Positions 9,149-17,584 are shown, counted from the first letter of the stretch. The stretch is DNA of 64,000 bases from JAEUOS01 sp965279115 (GCA_965279115.1 OZ257137.1:1116001-1180000), one strand, 5' to 3'. The notes: generated by a model not told the origin, from the sequence alone. Made by a program: numbers and translations.

Positions 9149-9844
9149 TCAGCCACGCGCCGCGCGGGCGGGCTCCGCGCGCGCAAAGCCCTGATACAGG
9201 TCGAGCATGCGCTCGAACCAGGCGCCAACCGCGTCATCGGCTTCCAGAACAGGTTCGGGATATACGATGCGCGCCCATTGCAAGGGGCTCATCATGATGT
9301 GGTCGGCATAACCGGGGGTCGCACCGCAGACAAACGGCTGCGCGCGCAAGCTTGCACGCAAGGGGTCGAGCGCGCGGCGAAACCCCTTGGTCGAACCCTC
9401 GCGGCCGGCATGCAGTTCCTCAAGCGTTTTGCCGAAGCCCTTTTCAAACCCCGCGCGGACGTGGGCAGCGTCGCCGGCGTCAAGGAGTTGCGTGACCGAG
9501 AGCGCACACACCGGCGCCAGCGCCGCCATCAACTGGCGGTCGGCCACCGCATTGACGAAACGGCCCAATGCCAGTCCGGCAGGTCCGCCAAACAGGCTTG
9601 GCGTGGTCGGATAGGTGGTTTCAAGATACTCGGCGATCTTCCACGAATCGCTGACCACCGTTTCGCCGTCGCGGATGATCGGCACCTTGCCCTGGCCGGA
9701 AAAGGAGATCGCCGCCTTGTCGGAAATGCGCACCGGCTGCGTCTCGAACGCGAGCCCCTTGTGCTTAAGGGCCATGCGCGTGCGCCAGGAAAACGAACTG
9801 TAGCGCGCGCCACTGTCGGCCCCGAGCTCATACAGAACGATCAT
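9149..9844 (-). CDS. Glutathione S-transferase, beta-etherase (LigE)-like
   Basis: 231 residues. The N-terminal thioredoxin-like domain has YELGADSGARYSSFSWRTRM and the GSH-binding region KVPIIRDGETVVSDSWKIAEYL; the all-helical C-terminal domain follows from about 85. The spacing and SFSWRTRMALKHKG resemble LigE-type beta-aryl etherases of lignin degradation more than generic GSTs, though members with other dehalogenating or isomerising roles exist. It is the first gene of the unit GST-ligase-monooxygenase and is divergent from ridA across a 97-bp promoter region. A glutathione-dependent step on an aromatic ether or a ring-cleavage product is an inference. Confidence 0.82.
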   Translation of the reverse strand: MIVLYELGADSGARYSSFSWRTRMALKHKGLAFETQPVRISDKAAISFSGQGKVPIIRDGETVVSDSWKIAEYLETTYPTTPSLFGGPAGLALGRFVNAVADRQLMAALAPVCALSVTQLLDAGDAAHVRAGFEKGFGKTLEELHAGREGSTKGFRRALDPLRASLRAQPFVCGATPGYADHIMMSPLQWARIVYPEPVLEADDAVGAWFERMLDLYQGFARAEPARAARG

Positions 9845-9874
9845 GGCCTTATCTCCGGGTTGTCTGATAAATAC

Positions 9875-9886
9875 TTTAGGTCTAAA
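9875..9886. promoter_or_regulatory. Palindrome in the divergent GST/ridA promoter region
   Basis: TTTAG-GT-CTAAA, 5-bp arms with a 2-bp centre, lies in an A+T-rich stretch midway between the two divergent start codons. It is a candidate operator for joint control of the two units. No regulator can be assigned from sequence alone. Confidence 0.4.
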
Positions 9887-9941
9887 CTATTCAGATGTCA
9901 ATCATAATGCGCAAACCCGCTGCGAGAAGGACGAGACCATC

Positions 9942-10355
9942 ATGAAAATCCTGCAACCACCCGGTTGGGCCACACCACGCGGTTACGCCAACGGCATAGC
10001 CGCGCGCGGCACGCTCGTCATGATCGGCGGCCAGGTCGGCTGGGACCCGGTCAAGAGCGGTGCCGGCGGCAAGGGCGTATGGCCGGCGCTGGACTTCGCC
10101 GGACAAACCCGCCAGGCATTGCAGAACATCGTCGCCATCCTGGCCGAGGCCGGCGGCAAGCCGGAGCATCTGGTGCGCCTGACCTGGTATGTGCTCGACC
10201 GTGACGAATACGTGGCCGCATGGCCCGCCGTGGGCGCGGCCTACAAGGAAATCATCGGGCGGCACTTCCCTGCAATGTCGGCCTTTGGCGTCACTTCGCT
10301 GGTGGAGCCGGAAGCAAGACTGGAAATCGAAGCTACCGCAGTAGTTCCCGATTGA
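9942..10355 (+). CDS. RidA/YjgF-family enamine/imine deaminase
   Basis: 137 residues from ATG 9942, preceded by GAGAAGGA; an in-frame upstream extension lacks a ribosome site. RidA proteins form trimers and hydrolyse reactive enamines or imines to ketones. Members inside catabolic clusters can act as 2-aminomuconate or aminoacrylate deaminases. Visible landmarks are RGTLVMIGGQVGWD near 22-35, QTRQALQNIVAILAEAGG, and the C-terminal EARLEIEATAVVPD. A deaminase beside a NicX-like and aminobenzoyl-CoA-type cluster suggests the substrate carries nitrogen, which is an inference. Confidence 0.88.
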   Translation: MKILQPPGWATPRGYANGIAARGTLVMIGGQVGWDPVKSGAGGKGVWPALDFAGQTRQALQNIVAILAEAGGKPEHLVRLTWYVLDRDEYVAAWPAVGAAYKEIIGRHFPAMSAFGVTSLVEPEARLEIEATAVVPD

Positions 10356-10372
10356 ACCTGATACATCAAACC

Positions 10373-11359
10373 ATGCACATTCCCCACAGCCTTCGCGCCC
10401 TGCTCCTGGCAGGCGTCACCGCCCTTGCCAGCGTGGCGCAACCGGCATTCGCGCAGGGCTATCCCGCCAAGCCAGTCCGCATCGTCGTGCCCTACCCGGC
10501 CGGCGGCGGCATCGACATCATGTCGCGGCAGATCGCGCAGCGGCTTGCGCAGAAGTTCAACCAATCGGTGGTGGTTGAGAACAAGCCGGGCGCCGGCACC
10601 CTCGTCGCGGCCGAAACGGTCGCACGCGCGGCACCGGATGGATACACCCTGCTGGTGACCACCGATGCCACCATGACCATCAACCCGCATCTGTACGGCA
10701 AGCTGCCCTACGACCCGGTCAAGGACTTCGTGCCGGTCACGCAATTGGTGCTCCTGAACCAGTTGCTGGTGGCCAACGCCAACCTGCCGGCAAGCAACCT
10801 CAAGGAATTGCTGGCCTATGCCAAGGCCAATCCGGGCAAACTGAACTACGCTTCATACGGTGTGGGCAGCCAGCCGCACCTGGCCATGGAAATCCTCAAG
10901 TCCCAGGCCGGGGTGGACATCGTCCACGTACCGTACAAGGGCATCCCGCAGGCCGTGCCTGCGGCGATCGCGGGCGAGGTCCAGCTCACCTTTTCGGGCG
11001 CGGCTTCAACCCAGGCACACATCAAGGCAGGCAAGCTGAAGGCCATCGCCATCGGCGGGACGAGGCGCCTTTCGATCATGCCGGATGTCCCGACCTTCGC
11101 CGAATCCGGCTTTCCCGACGTGCCGGCCAACGCATGGTTCGGCCTGTTCACCCCCACCGGCACCCCGCGCGAGATCGTCATGACGCTGCACGGCGAAGTC
11201 ACGCGCATGCTCAAGGAGCCGGATTACCTGCAGAAGGAAATCGTGGCCAAGGGTTACGAGCTGGTTGCCGGCACGCCCGAGGATTTCGCCAGCTTCCTCA
11301 CGGCCGACAGCACACGCAACGCCCGCGCCGTGAAAATCTCCGGTGCCCGCGCCGACTAG
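10373..11359 (+). CDS. Bug-type tripartite tricarboxylate transporter receptor
   Basis: 328 residues starting MHIPHSLRALLLAG, with a cleavable signal peptide ending at AFA-QGYPAK. Periplasmic substrate-binding protein of the Bug family, expanded in Burkholderiales; usually the membrane TctAB parts are encoded elsewhere, as here. Family marks are VRIVVPYPAGGGIDIMSR near 36, VVENKPGAGTLVAAE near 70, and YASYGVGSQPHLAMEIL followed by DIVHVPYKG in the second lobe. It follows ridA by 17 bp on the same strand, so it likely captures the substrate of this cluster. Confidence 0.9.
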   Translation: MHIPHSLRALLLAGVTALASVAQPAFAQGYPAKPVRIVVPYPAGGGIDIMSRQIAQRLAQKFNQSVVVENKPGAGTLVAAETVARAAPDGYTLLVTTDATMTINPHLYGKLPYDPVKDFVPVTQLVLLNQLLVANANLPASNLKELLAYAKANPGKLNYASYGVGSQPHLAMEILKSQAGVDIVHVPYKGIPQAVPAAIAGEVQLTFSGAASTQAHIKAGKLKAIAIGGTRRLSIMPDVPTFAESGFPDVPANAWFGLFTPTGTPREIVMTLHGEVTRMLKEPDYLQKEIVAKGYELVAGTPEDFASFLTADSTRNARAVKISGARAD

Positions 11360-11381
11360 CTTGCAACACTGAAAAGTATGC

Positions 11382-13199
11382 ATGCCGGATAAAGCGACCG
11401 ACAGACGCCCCTTTGCCGCACTCTGGTTCGCGGTTCTGGCCATGGCCGTCGGCATTCCTTGGGCGCTGAATGCCTTCGAACTGGTCGAGGCCAAGCTCCT
11501 TGACCTCGAGTTTCAGACAATCCGCAAGATCGGCCCCCGTGAGATCGCCCGCGACGTAGTAGTGGTCGGCATCGACGTAGAGGACCTGCGCCGTTTCAAC
11601 GACCCGAAGGATTTCTGGCACCCCCACTACGGCCGCTTCCTCTCGGCGGTCGCGGATGCCAAGCCCGCCGTGGTGGGAATGGATATCGTCTTTCCGGAGC
11701 GTTCCTACCAGCGACTGGTGCCTGGAATAGACCAGAGCTTGATGAAGGGGCTGCTTGCATTGCGCGCATCTGCGCCCCTGGTGATCGCCCGCACAGTTGA
11801 CGATTTCAACGCCTTTCGGCAGATTTTCCCGCCCTACCTCGCCGTTGCCGGCGCAGACGCTGTCGGCAGCGCACTGGTGTGCCGGGACGGGGACGAGGTG
11901 ATTCGCCGCTTCGACGAATACCTGTGTGACAGCGCGCGCCGCGACCCAATTCCGAGCCTGGCCGGGCTGATGGCGGGCCATCTGGGCGTCAGGGAATCAT
12001 GGCGGGGCATCATCGACTACGGCATGGGTCCGCCGATCAGCTATATCCCGTTTCGCGACGTTATCTACTGGTCCGACCGTGGCGATCCACGACTGCAGAC
12101 GGCGCTCGCCGGTAAGCCCGTGCTGCTCGGCTTTATCCTGCCCTTCGAGGACCGGAAAACCGTTCCGGTCGACCTGGCTGCCCTCGAACCGGGCAATCAT
12201 TTGGTGCCCGGCGTTCTGGTGCACGCACAGATCCTGCGCAACATGCTCAACGGCGGCCTGGTACGGCAGCCACCGGCGCTGCTCATTGCACTGCTCATCC
12301 TGGCAGGCGCCGGTTTCTGGCTGCTTCCATCCGCCCCCGGATCGCGCCTAGCCTTGCTCGGATTCCTGATCGCATTGCCGGCTGGCGCCCTACTGGCGCT
12401 CAAGTCCCAGCACACCTTCGTTCCGGTCCTCGCACCCATGCTGGCCGCCTTGCTGGGCGCAGGCGCGCGCTATGTCCATGCAGCCACCGCGCAGGCACGG
12501 GAGCGCGCCTTGTTGCGAAGTTCTTTCGGAGGCTATGTCAGCCCGCAGGTGATGAGTGCGATTCTTGCTGGCTCGGTCCATCCCGGGCTCGAAGGCGAGC
12601 GTCGCAATGTGGCCGTGCTGTTTTCCGACATCCGCGACTTCACACGCCGCAGTGAGGGCATGACACCGGAAAGCCTGATCGACATGCTGAACCAGTACTT
12701 CACCGAGATGACCGACGTCGTGCATGCGAACGACGGCACGGTGGACAAGTTCATCGGCGACGGCATGATGGCCTTTTTCGGCGCACCACAGCAACTCGAC
12801 AATCCTTCGCAGAATGCCGTTGACGCCGCGCTGCAGATGCTTGAACGGCTGGAAACACTTAACCGGAAGCTCGTCGAGCAAGGCTTCGAGCCGCTGCGGA
12901 TCGGCATCGGCATCCATGTGGGCGAGGTCATCATCGGGCACGTCGGTTCGGCAAGCCGACACGAGTACACCGCCATTGGCGACGCCGTCAACACCGCATC
13001 GCGTGTGGAAGGCCTGACCAAGGATGCGGGATGCCCGCTCCTGGTCACCCGGCCGGTTTTCGCTGCGCTTGCCAGGCGCACGGGATTTGCCGACCTTGGC
13101 AGCAAGGAAATTCGCGGGCGCTCGGCGATACAGATATACGGCCATTCTGGCAATATCACTGCCAATTCCGCGGTCGGCGCAGCACCGCCAGGGAGATAA
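11382..13199 (+). CDS. CHASE2-domain class III adenylate/guanylate cyclase
   Basis: 605-residue membrane sensor. An N-terminal TM (about 12-30) leads to a periplasmic CHASE2 domain (about 30-295) with VVVGIDVEDLRRF and AKPAVVGMDIVFPE. Three TMs (about 300-365) follow, then a cyclase domain from about 400. The cyclase keeps both metal-binding aspartates (FSDIRDF; FIGDGMMAFFG) and the lysine in VDKFIGD expected of adenylate specificity, so it should be active. The second specificity position lies in YTAIGDAVN. It begins an operon; the first caspase-like gene follows after 5 bp. The likely output is cAMP in response to an unknown envelope signal. Its last 82 bp have a degenerate copy between the two caspase genes. 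Confidence 0.92.
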   Translation: MPDKATDRRPFAALWFAVLAMAVGIPWALNAFELVEAKLLDLEFQTIRKIGPREIARDVVVVGIDVEDLRRFNDPKDFWHPHYGRFLSAVADAKPAVVGMDIVFPERSYQRLVPGIDQSLMKGLLALRASAPLVIARTVDDFNAFRQIFPPYLAVAGADAVGSALVCRDGDEVIRRFDEYLCDSARRDPIPSLAGLMAGHLGVRESWRGIIDYGMGPPISYIPFRDVIYWSDRGDPRLQTALAGKPVLLGFILPFEDRKTVPVDLAALEPGNHLVPGVLVHAQILRNMLNGGLVRQPPALLIALLILAGAGFWLLPSAPGSRLALLGFLIALPAGALLALKSQHTFVPVLAPMLAALLGAGARYVHAATAQARERALLRSSFGGYVSPQVMSAILAGSVHPGLEGERRNVAVLFSDIRDFTRRSEGMTPESLIDMLNQYFTEMTDVVHANDGTVDKFIGDGMMAFFGAPQQLDNPSQNAVDAALQMLERLETLNRKLVEQGFEPLRIGIGIHVGEVIIGHVGSASRHEYTAIGDAVNTASRVEGLTKDAGCPLLVTRPVFAALARRTGFADLGSKEIRGRSAIQIYGHSGNITANSAVGAAPPGR

Positions 13200-13204
13200 T
13201 CCGC

Positions 13205-14824
13205 ATGATGGACAAGCGTATTTCGAAGGCCCCCGGCCGGCAGTTGCCGCAGCGCCGCCAATTCCTGAAGGTCGGCTTAGGCTGCGCCAGCATATTCGCC
13301 TCTGGACCGTTGGCACAGGTTTGGGCACAAACCCCGCAAGGAGAGCAACTCCTCAAGTTGCCCAAGGTGGCGCTGGTGATCGGCAACAGCCGCTACCCGC
13401 AGTCGCCGCTGAAAAATCCGGTCAACGACGCACGCGCCTTTGGCGAGGCGCTGCTCAAGCTGGGCTTTGATGTCAGCGTGAAGCTCGACGCCGACCGTGC
13501 TGCCATGAATGCAGCCATCGCCGCATACGTGGACAAGCTTACCAAGCAAAAGTGCGTTGGCCTCTTCTACTACGCCGGCCATGGCATGCAACTGGCCTGG
13601 AAGAACTACCTGTTGCCGGTGGACGCCAGCGTCGCAGCCGTAAAGGACGTGCAGTCACAGGGCGTCGAACTCAACGCCTTGATTGCCGGCCTGACACGCG
13701 CATCCAACCCGCTCAACCTGATTATCCTCGACGCCTGCCGCGACAACCCCTTTGGGAGTGTTGCGCAACTGGAGCAAAAGGGCTTGAGCCAGATGGATGC
13801 CCCGCTCGGCACTCTGCTGGCCTACGCCACCTCGCCAGGGAATACCGCGAGCGACGGCGAGGGCGCCAACGGGCTTTACACCGAGAACCTGCTAAAGGAA
13901 ATCCAGGTCAAGGAAGCCAAGGTAGAGGACGTATTCAAGCGCGTGCGACTGAGCGTCCGGCGCGCTTCCAGGGGGTTGCAAATCCCCTGGGAAAGCACTT
14001 CGCTGGAAGATGACTTCTACTTCCTGCCGCCCGGCATACTTGCCAAGCCGGGTGATGACGAACGCGCCCGGCAGTTCGCCGAGGAACTCAAGTTGTGGGA
14101 TTCGATCCAGGAGGCGGCTTCGCCAGCCCCGTTCGAGTCCTACCTCAGGAGGTTCCCCAGCGGCCAATTTTCCGAACTCGCGCAACTACAACTCGAACGC
14201 CTGCTGGCCAAGGAAGGGGAAAAACCGATCCTGATCGCGCCGGCGATCGGCAACCCCTACACCGCTGGTACTTCGCGCGCGGACACCCGGTTTCTGATCG
14301 GCGACACCTGGACCTGGCGAGTATTCGACCGCCATACCGGCGCCGAGAAGGGCACGCGAACGCATACAGTCACCGAAATTACCGACAACGAGGTGCGCTT
14401 CAACAAGGGGAGGATCATCTCCGACCTGCTCGGCAACATCAAGCAATCCGGTGACGGCCGCCGCTACACCGGCAATCAGTTCCAGCCGCTCGAATTCGCC
14501 GTGGGAAAACAATGGACCACGCGCTTCCAGGTGGTCAACCCGGCAGGCAACAACGTCGAATCCGAATACACCTTCCGCATCACGACAAAAGAAAAGGTCA
14601 ACGTTCCTGCCGGCACCTTCGATTGCTTCCGCATCGAAGGCAAGGGAATCAGCCGCGCCCGATTCGGTTCCGGCAGCACAACGCTGATGAACAACTTCTG
14701 GATGGCACCGGATGCTTGCCGGCGCGTCATAAAGCAGGAAATCAACCGCACGTTCTACGGGCCACGCGGCCTGAACCAGCTTGAAGACGACCGGACTGAA
14801 TTGGTGTCGTTCAAGCAAGGCTAG
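13205..14824 (+). CDS. Tat-exported caspase-like (C14) protein, copy A
   Basis: 539 residues from the first of two adjacent ATGs (the second aligns with copy B's start). A twin-arginine signal QRRQFLKVGLG is at 16-26 with a hydrophobic stretch and AQVWAQ, so export folded to the periplasm is likely. The caspase fold spans about 50-275: VALVIGNSRY opens the first strand, the catalytic dyad is His126 (YYAGHG) and Cys178 (LDACRDNPFG), both intact. A helical segment (about 290-340, FESYLRRFPSGQFSELAQLQLERLL) and a beta-rich C-terminal domain (about 370-535; GDTWTWRVFD, VPAGTFDCFRIEGKG, resembling DUF3108-type domains) follow. It lies 5 bp after the cyclase gene. Substrate unknown. Confidence 0.9.
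   Translation: MMDKRISKAPGRQLPQRRQFLKVGLGCASIFASGPLAQVWAQTPQGEQLLKLPKVALVIGNSRYPQSPLKNPVNDARAFGEALLKLGFDVSVKLDADRAAMNAAIAAYVDKLTKQKCVGLFYYAGHGMQLAWKNYLLPVDASVAAVKDVQSQGVELNALIAGLTRASNPLNLIILDACRDNPFGSVAQLEQKGLSQMDAPLGTLLAYATSPGNTASDGEGANGLYTENLLKEIQVKEAKVEDVFKRVRLSVRRASRGLQIPWESTSLEDDFYFLPPGILAKPGDDERARQFAEELKLWDSIQEAASPAPFESYLRRFPSGQFSELAQLQLERLLAKEGEKPILIAPAIGNPYTAGTSRADTRFLIGDTWTWRVFDRHTGAEKGTRTHTVTEITDNEVRFNKGRIISDLLGNIKQSGDGRRYTGNQFQPLEFAVGKQWTTRFQVVNPAGNNVESEYTFRITTKEKVNVPAGTFDCFRIEGKGISRARFGSGSTTLMNNFWMAPDACRRVIKQEINRTFYGPRGLNQLEDDRTELVSFKQG
13862..14004 (+). repeat. 143-bp segment identical to 15630-15772 (caspase copy A)
   Basis: This stretch of copy A is identical, base for base, to 15630-15772 in copy B, while flanking parts of the two genes differ at many silent sites. 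The pattern indicates recent gene conversion. It encodes the C-terminal part of the caspase domain from GANGLYTENL to WESTSL. Confidence 0.9.
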
Positions 14825-14885
14825 CAGCAGGCGTTCGGCAATGGCAATGAAGCATTCGCAAGCATGGCCAAGCGGCTGTCACATT

Positions 14886-14967
14886 GCGCCCGGCGATACA
14901 GGTATGCAACCATTCTGGCAGGGACACCACGAATTCCATGGCTGCCGCTACACCGCAAGGGTGATAA
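14886..14967 (+). pseudogene. Relic of the cyclase gene 3' end between the caspase copies
   Basis: This stretch aligns without gaps to 13118-13199, the last codons and stop of the CHASE2-cyclase gene. The alignment continues to the two start codons and is about 73% identical over 93 bp, with blocks such as CGGCGATACAG and CCATTCTGGCA conserved. It no longer encodes the cyclase end. It shows that the tandem duplication that made the second caspase gene began inside the cyclase gene. Confidence 0.75.
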
Positions 14968-14975
14968 TCTGAACC

Positions 14976-16595
14976 ATGGGCAAACGCTATTCGAAGGCAC
15001 CGGACCGGCAGTTTCAACAGCGCCGGCAAATCATCAAGGTCGGCCTGGCCGGCGCGAGCGTATTTGCCTCCGGACCGTTGGCCCATGTATGGGCGCAAAC
15101 ACCGCAAGGCGAACAGCTCCTCAAGCTGCCCAAGGTGGCGCTGGTGATCGGCAACAGCCGCTACCCGCAGTCGCCCCTGAGAAATCCGGTCAACGACGCG
15201 CGCGCGTTTGGCGAGTCATTGCTGAAGCTGGGCTTTGATGTCAACGTGAAGCTTGATGCCGACCGCGCCGCCATGAATGCCGCTATCGCAGCCTATGTGG
15301 ACAGGCTTGCCAGGCAAAAGTGCGTGGGGCTGTTCTACTACGCCGGGCACGGCATGCAGCTGGCCTGGAAGAACTACCTGTTGCCGGTGGATGCCAGCGT
15401 CGCCGCGGTAAAGGACGTGCAGACACAGGGCGTCGAACTAAACGCCCTGATCGCCGGCTTGACCCGCGCGTCCAACCCGCTCAACCTGGTCATACTCGAC
15501 GCGTGCCGCGACAACCCCTTTGGCAGCGTTGCGCAGCTGGAGCAAAAGGGCTTGAGCCAGATGGATGCTCCGCTCGGCACCCTGCTTGCCTACGCCACCT
15601 CCCCTGGCAACACTGCCAGCGACGGGGAAGGCGCCAACGGGCTTTACACCGAGAACCTGCTAAAGGAAATCCAGGTCAAGGAAGCCAAGGTAGAGGACGT
15701 ATTCAAGCGCGTGCGACTGAGCGTCCGGCGCGCTTCCAGGGGGTTGCAAATCCCCTGGGAAAGCACTTCGCTTGAAGATGACTTTTACTTCCTGCCGCCA
15801 GGCATGATTGCCAAACCTGGCGATGACGAAAAGGCACGTCTGTTTGCCGAGGAACTCAAGATCTGGGAATCGATACAGGAGGCCGCGTCGTCTGCGCCCT
15901 TCGAGTCCTACCTCAGAAAGTTTCCCAGTGGCCAGTTCGCCGAGCTTGCGCAATTGCAACTTGAGCGCCTCTTGGCCAAGGAAGGAGAAAAGCCGATCCA
16001 GATCGCCCCCGCCAACGGCAACCCCTACACTGCGGGCAGCGCACGCGCGGATACAAGTTACGTGATTGGTGATTCCTGGACTTGGCGCGTATTCGATCGG
16101 GAAAGCGGTGCCGACAAGGGCCGCCGATCCAGAACCGTCACCGAAATCACCGAGCATGAGGTGCGCTACAACAAGGGACTCCCGGTCACGGATCTGCTTG
16201 GAAATCTGAAACGGACCGCCGACGGCCGGCGCTTCACGGGCGGGCAGTTCCTGCCGCTCGAATTCATGGTCGGCAAACAGTGGACGACGCAATTCAGGTC
16301 ATTCAACAGCAGCATGAACGTGGAATTCAATTCCGAGTACACCTTCCGCATCGTTGCCAGGGAAAAACTCACCGTCACGGCCGGCACTTTTGATTGCTTT
16401 CGTGTCGAGGGAAAAGGGATAAGTCGCCCGATTCACGGATCGGGAAGCACCACGCTGCTATACAACTATTGGATGGATCCCGCGGTCTGCAGGGGCGTGA
16501 TCAAGCAGGAAATAAACCGCACCTTCTTTGGTCGATTCGGCATGAATGTCATCGAAAATGATCGATACGAACTAATTTCCTACAGGCAAGGTTGA
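14976..16595 (+). CDS. Tat-exported caspase-like (C14) protein, copy B
   Basis: 539-residue paralogue of the preceding gene, same domain order: Tat-like signal with QRRQIIKVGLAG, caspase domain with intact His125 (YYAGHG) and Cys177 (LDACRDNPFG), helical FESYLRKFPSGQFAELAQLQLERLL segment, and a beta-rich C-terminal domain that has diverged most (SFNSSMNVEFNSEYTFRI). The Tat motif is less canonical (RRQII instead of RRQFLK), so export efficiency may differ. It lies 151 bp after copy A; that gap holds a relic of the cyclase 3' end. Retention of both dyads after clear divergence suggests both copies are under selection, perhaps with different targets recognised by the C-terminal domain. Confidence 0.9.
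   Translation: MGKRYSKAPDRQFQQRRQIIKVGLAGASVFASGPLAHVWAQTPQGEQLLKLPKVALVIGNSRYPQSPLRNPVNDARAFGESLLKLGFDVNVKLDADRAAMNAAIAAYVDRLARQKCVGLFYYAGHGMQLAWKNYLLPVDASVAAVKDVQTQGVELNALIAGLTRASNPLNLVILDACRDNPFGSVAQLEQKGLSQMDAPLGTLLAYATSPGNTASDGEGANGLYTENLLKEIQVKEAKVEDVFKRVRLSVRRASRGLQIPWESTSLEDDFYFLPPGMIAKPGDDEKARLFAEELKIWESIQEAASSAPFESYLRKFPSGQFAELAQLQLERLLAKEGEKPIQIAPANGNPYTAGSARADTSYVIGDSWTWRVFDRESGADKGRRSRTVTEITEHEVRYNKGLPVTDLLGNLKRTADGRRFTGGQFLPLEFMVGKQWTTQFRSFNSSMNVEFNSEYTFRIVAREKLTVTAGTFDCFRVEGKGISRPIHGSGSTTLLYNYWMDPAVCRGVIKQEINRTFFGRFGMNVIENDRYELISYRQG
15630..15772 (+). repeat. 143-bp segment identical to 13862-14004 (caspase copy B)
   Basis: Partner of the identical patch in copy A. Both edges are sharp: mismatches begin one base outside on either side (GAG versus GAA before it, CTG versus CTT after it). 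Confidence 0.9.
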
Positions 16596-16634
16596 CCGGG
16601 CGGCGTTCCGGCAACCGGTACAGGAGTTCAAAAA

Positions 16635-17489
16635 ATTAGATTCCATGCACCCATCCTGATATGCGCGCTCGCCGCCCTGTCGCTTTCACCTGCCGCCGCG
16701 GGCGAACCGGTGGCGATGGCGACGGACGTCAAAGGCACTGTGACCCTCGTCGGCGACAAGCCCGTACCCATCGGCATGCTGCACTACTTCGAAGCACCGA
16801 CAACCGTTCGCCTTGCTCCCGGCGCAACGCTTGCAGTGACCTACTTCGCCAACCCGGTCCAGTACAGCTTCAAGGGACCGAGCGTGCTCACAATCGAGGC
16901 GATCGTGCCAAAGGCATCCGAGGGTGCCGCGCCTGAAATCCGGCGTGTCGGACCGGAACGATCCATCGACGGCGGCCTGACCAAGGATCAATGGCGGCGA
17001 CTGCAACAGGCGACCGTGGTGATGCGCTCGGCGCGCCTTGCTTTCGCGGTAATCTCGCCGAACCAGACTTCCATTCTGTCCCCGCGCGCGGAGCTGTCCT
17101 GGACACCCGCAGCGGGCGCAAGGAGCTATCGCCTCACGTTGAGTGACGATCAGGATAACCCTATTGCAACCTGGCCCAGTACCTCGACGACAAGCACGAT
17201 TCCCGAAACGGCGAGACTTGCAGCGGGAAAATCCTTTCGCTGGAAAGTTGAAGCCGTGGATGTAGCGCCGCCGCTGGTCGCAAGCGGTGTTTTTTCCACC
17301 GCGACAGCGGAAGTGGCAGAACGCATGACACGACAGCGTCCTGCCGACGGCGGGGATCTTGCCGCCAACGTTTTCTACGCAACGCTCCTCGATATCGAAG
17401 GGTTTGCCAGCGACGCCAAAGCAGAGTGGCGGCGCCTCGCACGCCAGTTTCCCGATGAGCAGGCGCTCCGGCGCCGCGCGGCGCCCTGA
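16635..17489 (+). CDS. Secreted FecR-like/Fn3-like protein with probable ATT start
   Basis: 284 residues if read from ATT at 16635, which follows an AGGAG ribosome site by 8 bp. That start yields a classical signal peptide (RFHAPILICALAALSLSPAAA-GEP). The first in-frame ATG, at 16710, falls inside the mature protein and would remove the signal. No ATG, GTG or TTG lies between the upstream stop and 16635. The mature part begins with a FecR-like beta domain (about 26-110; VKGTVTLVGD, APGATLAVTYF, GPSVLTIEA). An Fn3-like segment (about 140-215; LSWTPAAGARSYRLTLSD) and a helical tail follow. It lies 39 bp after caspase copy B and closes the operon. A periplasmic partner of the CHASE2 sensor or the caspases is an inference. 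Confidence 0.8.
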   Translation: MRFHAPILICALAALSLSPAAAGEPVAMATDVKGTVTLVGDKPVPIGMLHYFEAPTTVRLAPGATLAVTYFANPVQYSFKGPSVLTIEAIVPKASEGAAPEIRRVGPERSIDGGLTKDQWRRLQQATVVMRSARLAFAVISPNQTSILSPRAELSWTPAAGARSYRLTLSDDQDNPIATWPSTSTTSTIPETARLAAGKSFRWKVEAVDVAPPLVASGVFSTATAEVAERMTRQRPADGGDLAANVFYATLLDIEGFASDAKAEWRRLARQFPDEQALRRRAAP

Positions 17490-17537
17490 GCGCCTGCGCC
17501 AACAACCCGGTTTGCCGTGTCCGTCAACCTGCGTCGC

Positions 17538-17543
17538 TATAAT
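17538..17543 (+). promoter_or_regulatory. Candidate -10 box (TATAAT) before gcdH
   Basis: A consensus TATAAT lies 42 bp before the glutaryl-CoA dehydrogenase start codon. The best -35 candidate (TTGCCG at 17512) is 20 bp away, longer than ideal, so promoter strength or exact position is uncertain. Confidence 0.4.
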
Positions 17544-17584
17544 CAGCGCCCTCGAATTGCCTGCAACGCACCAAGGAATTTTTC

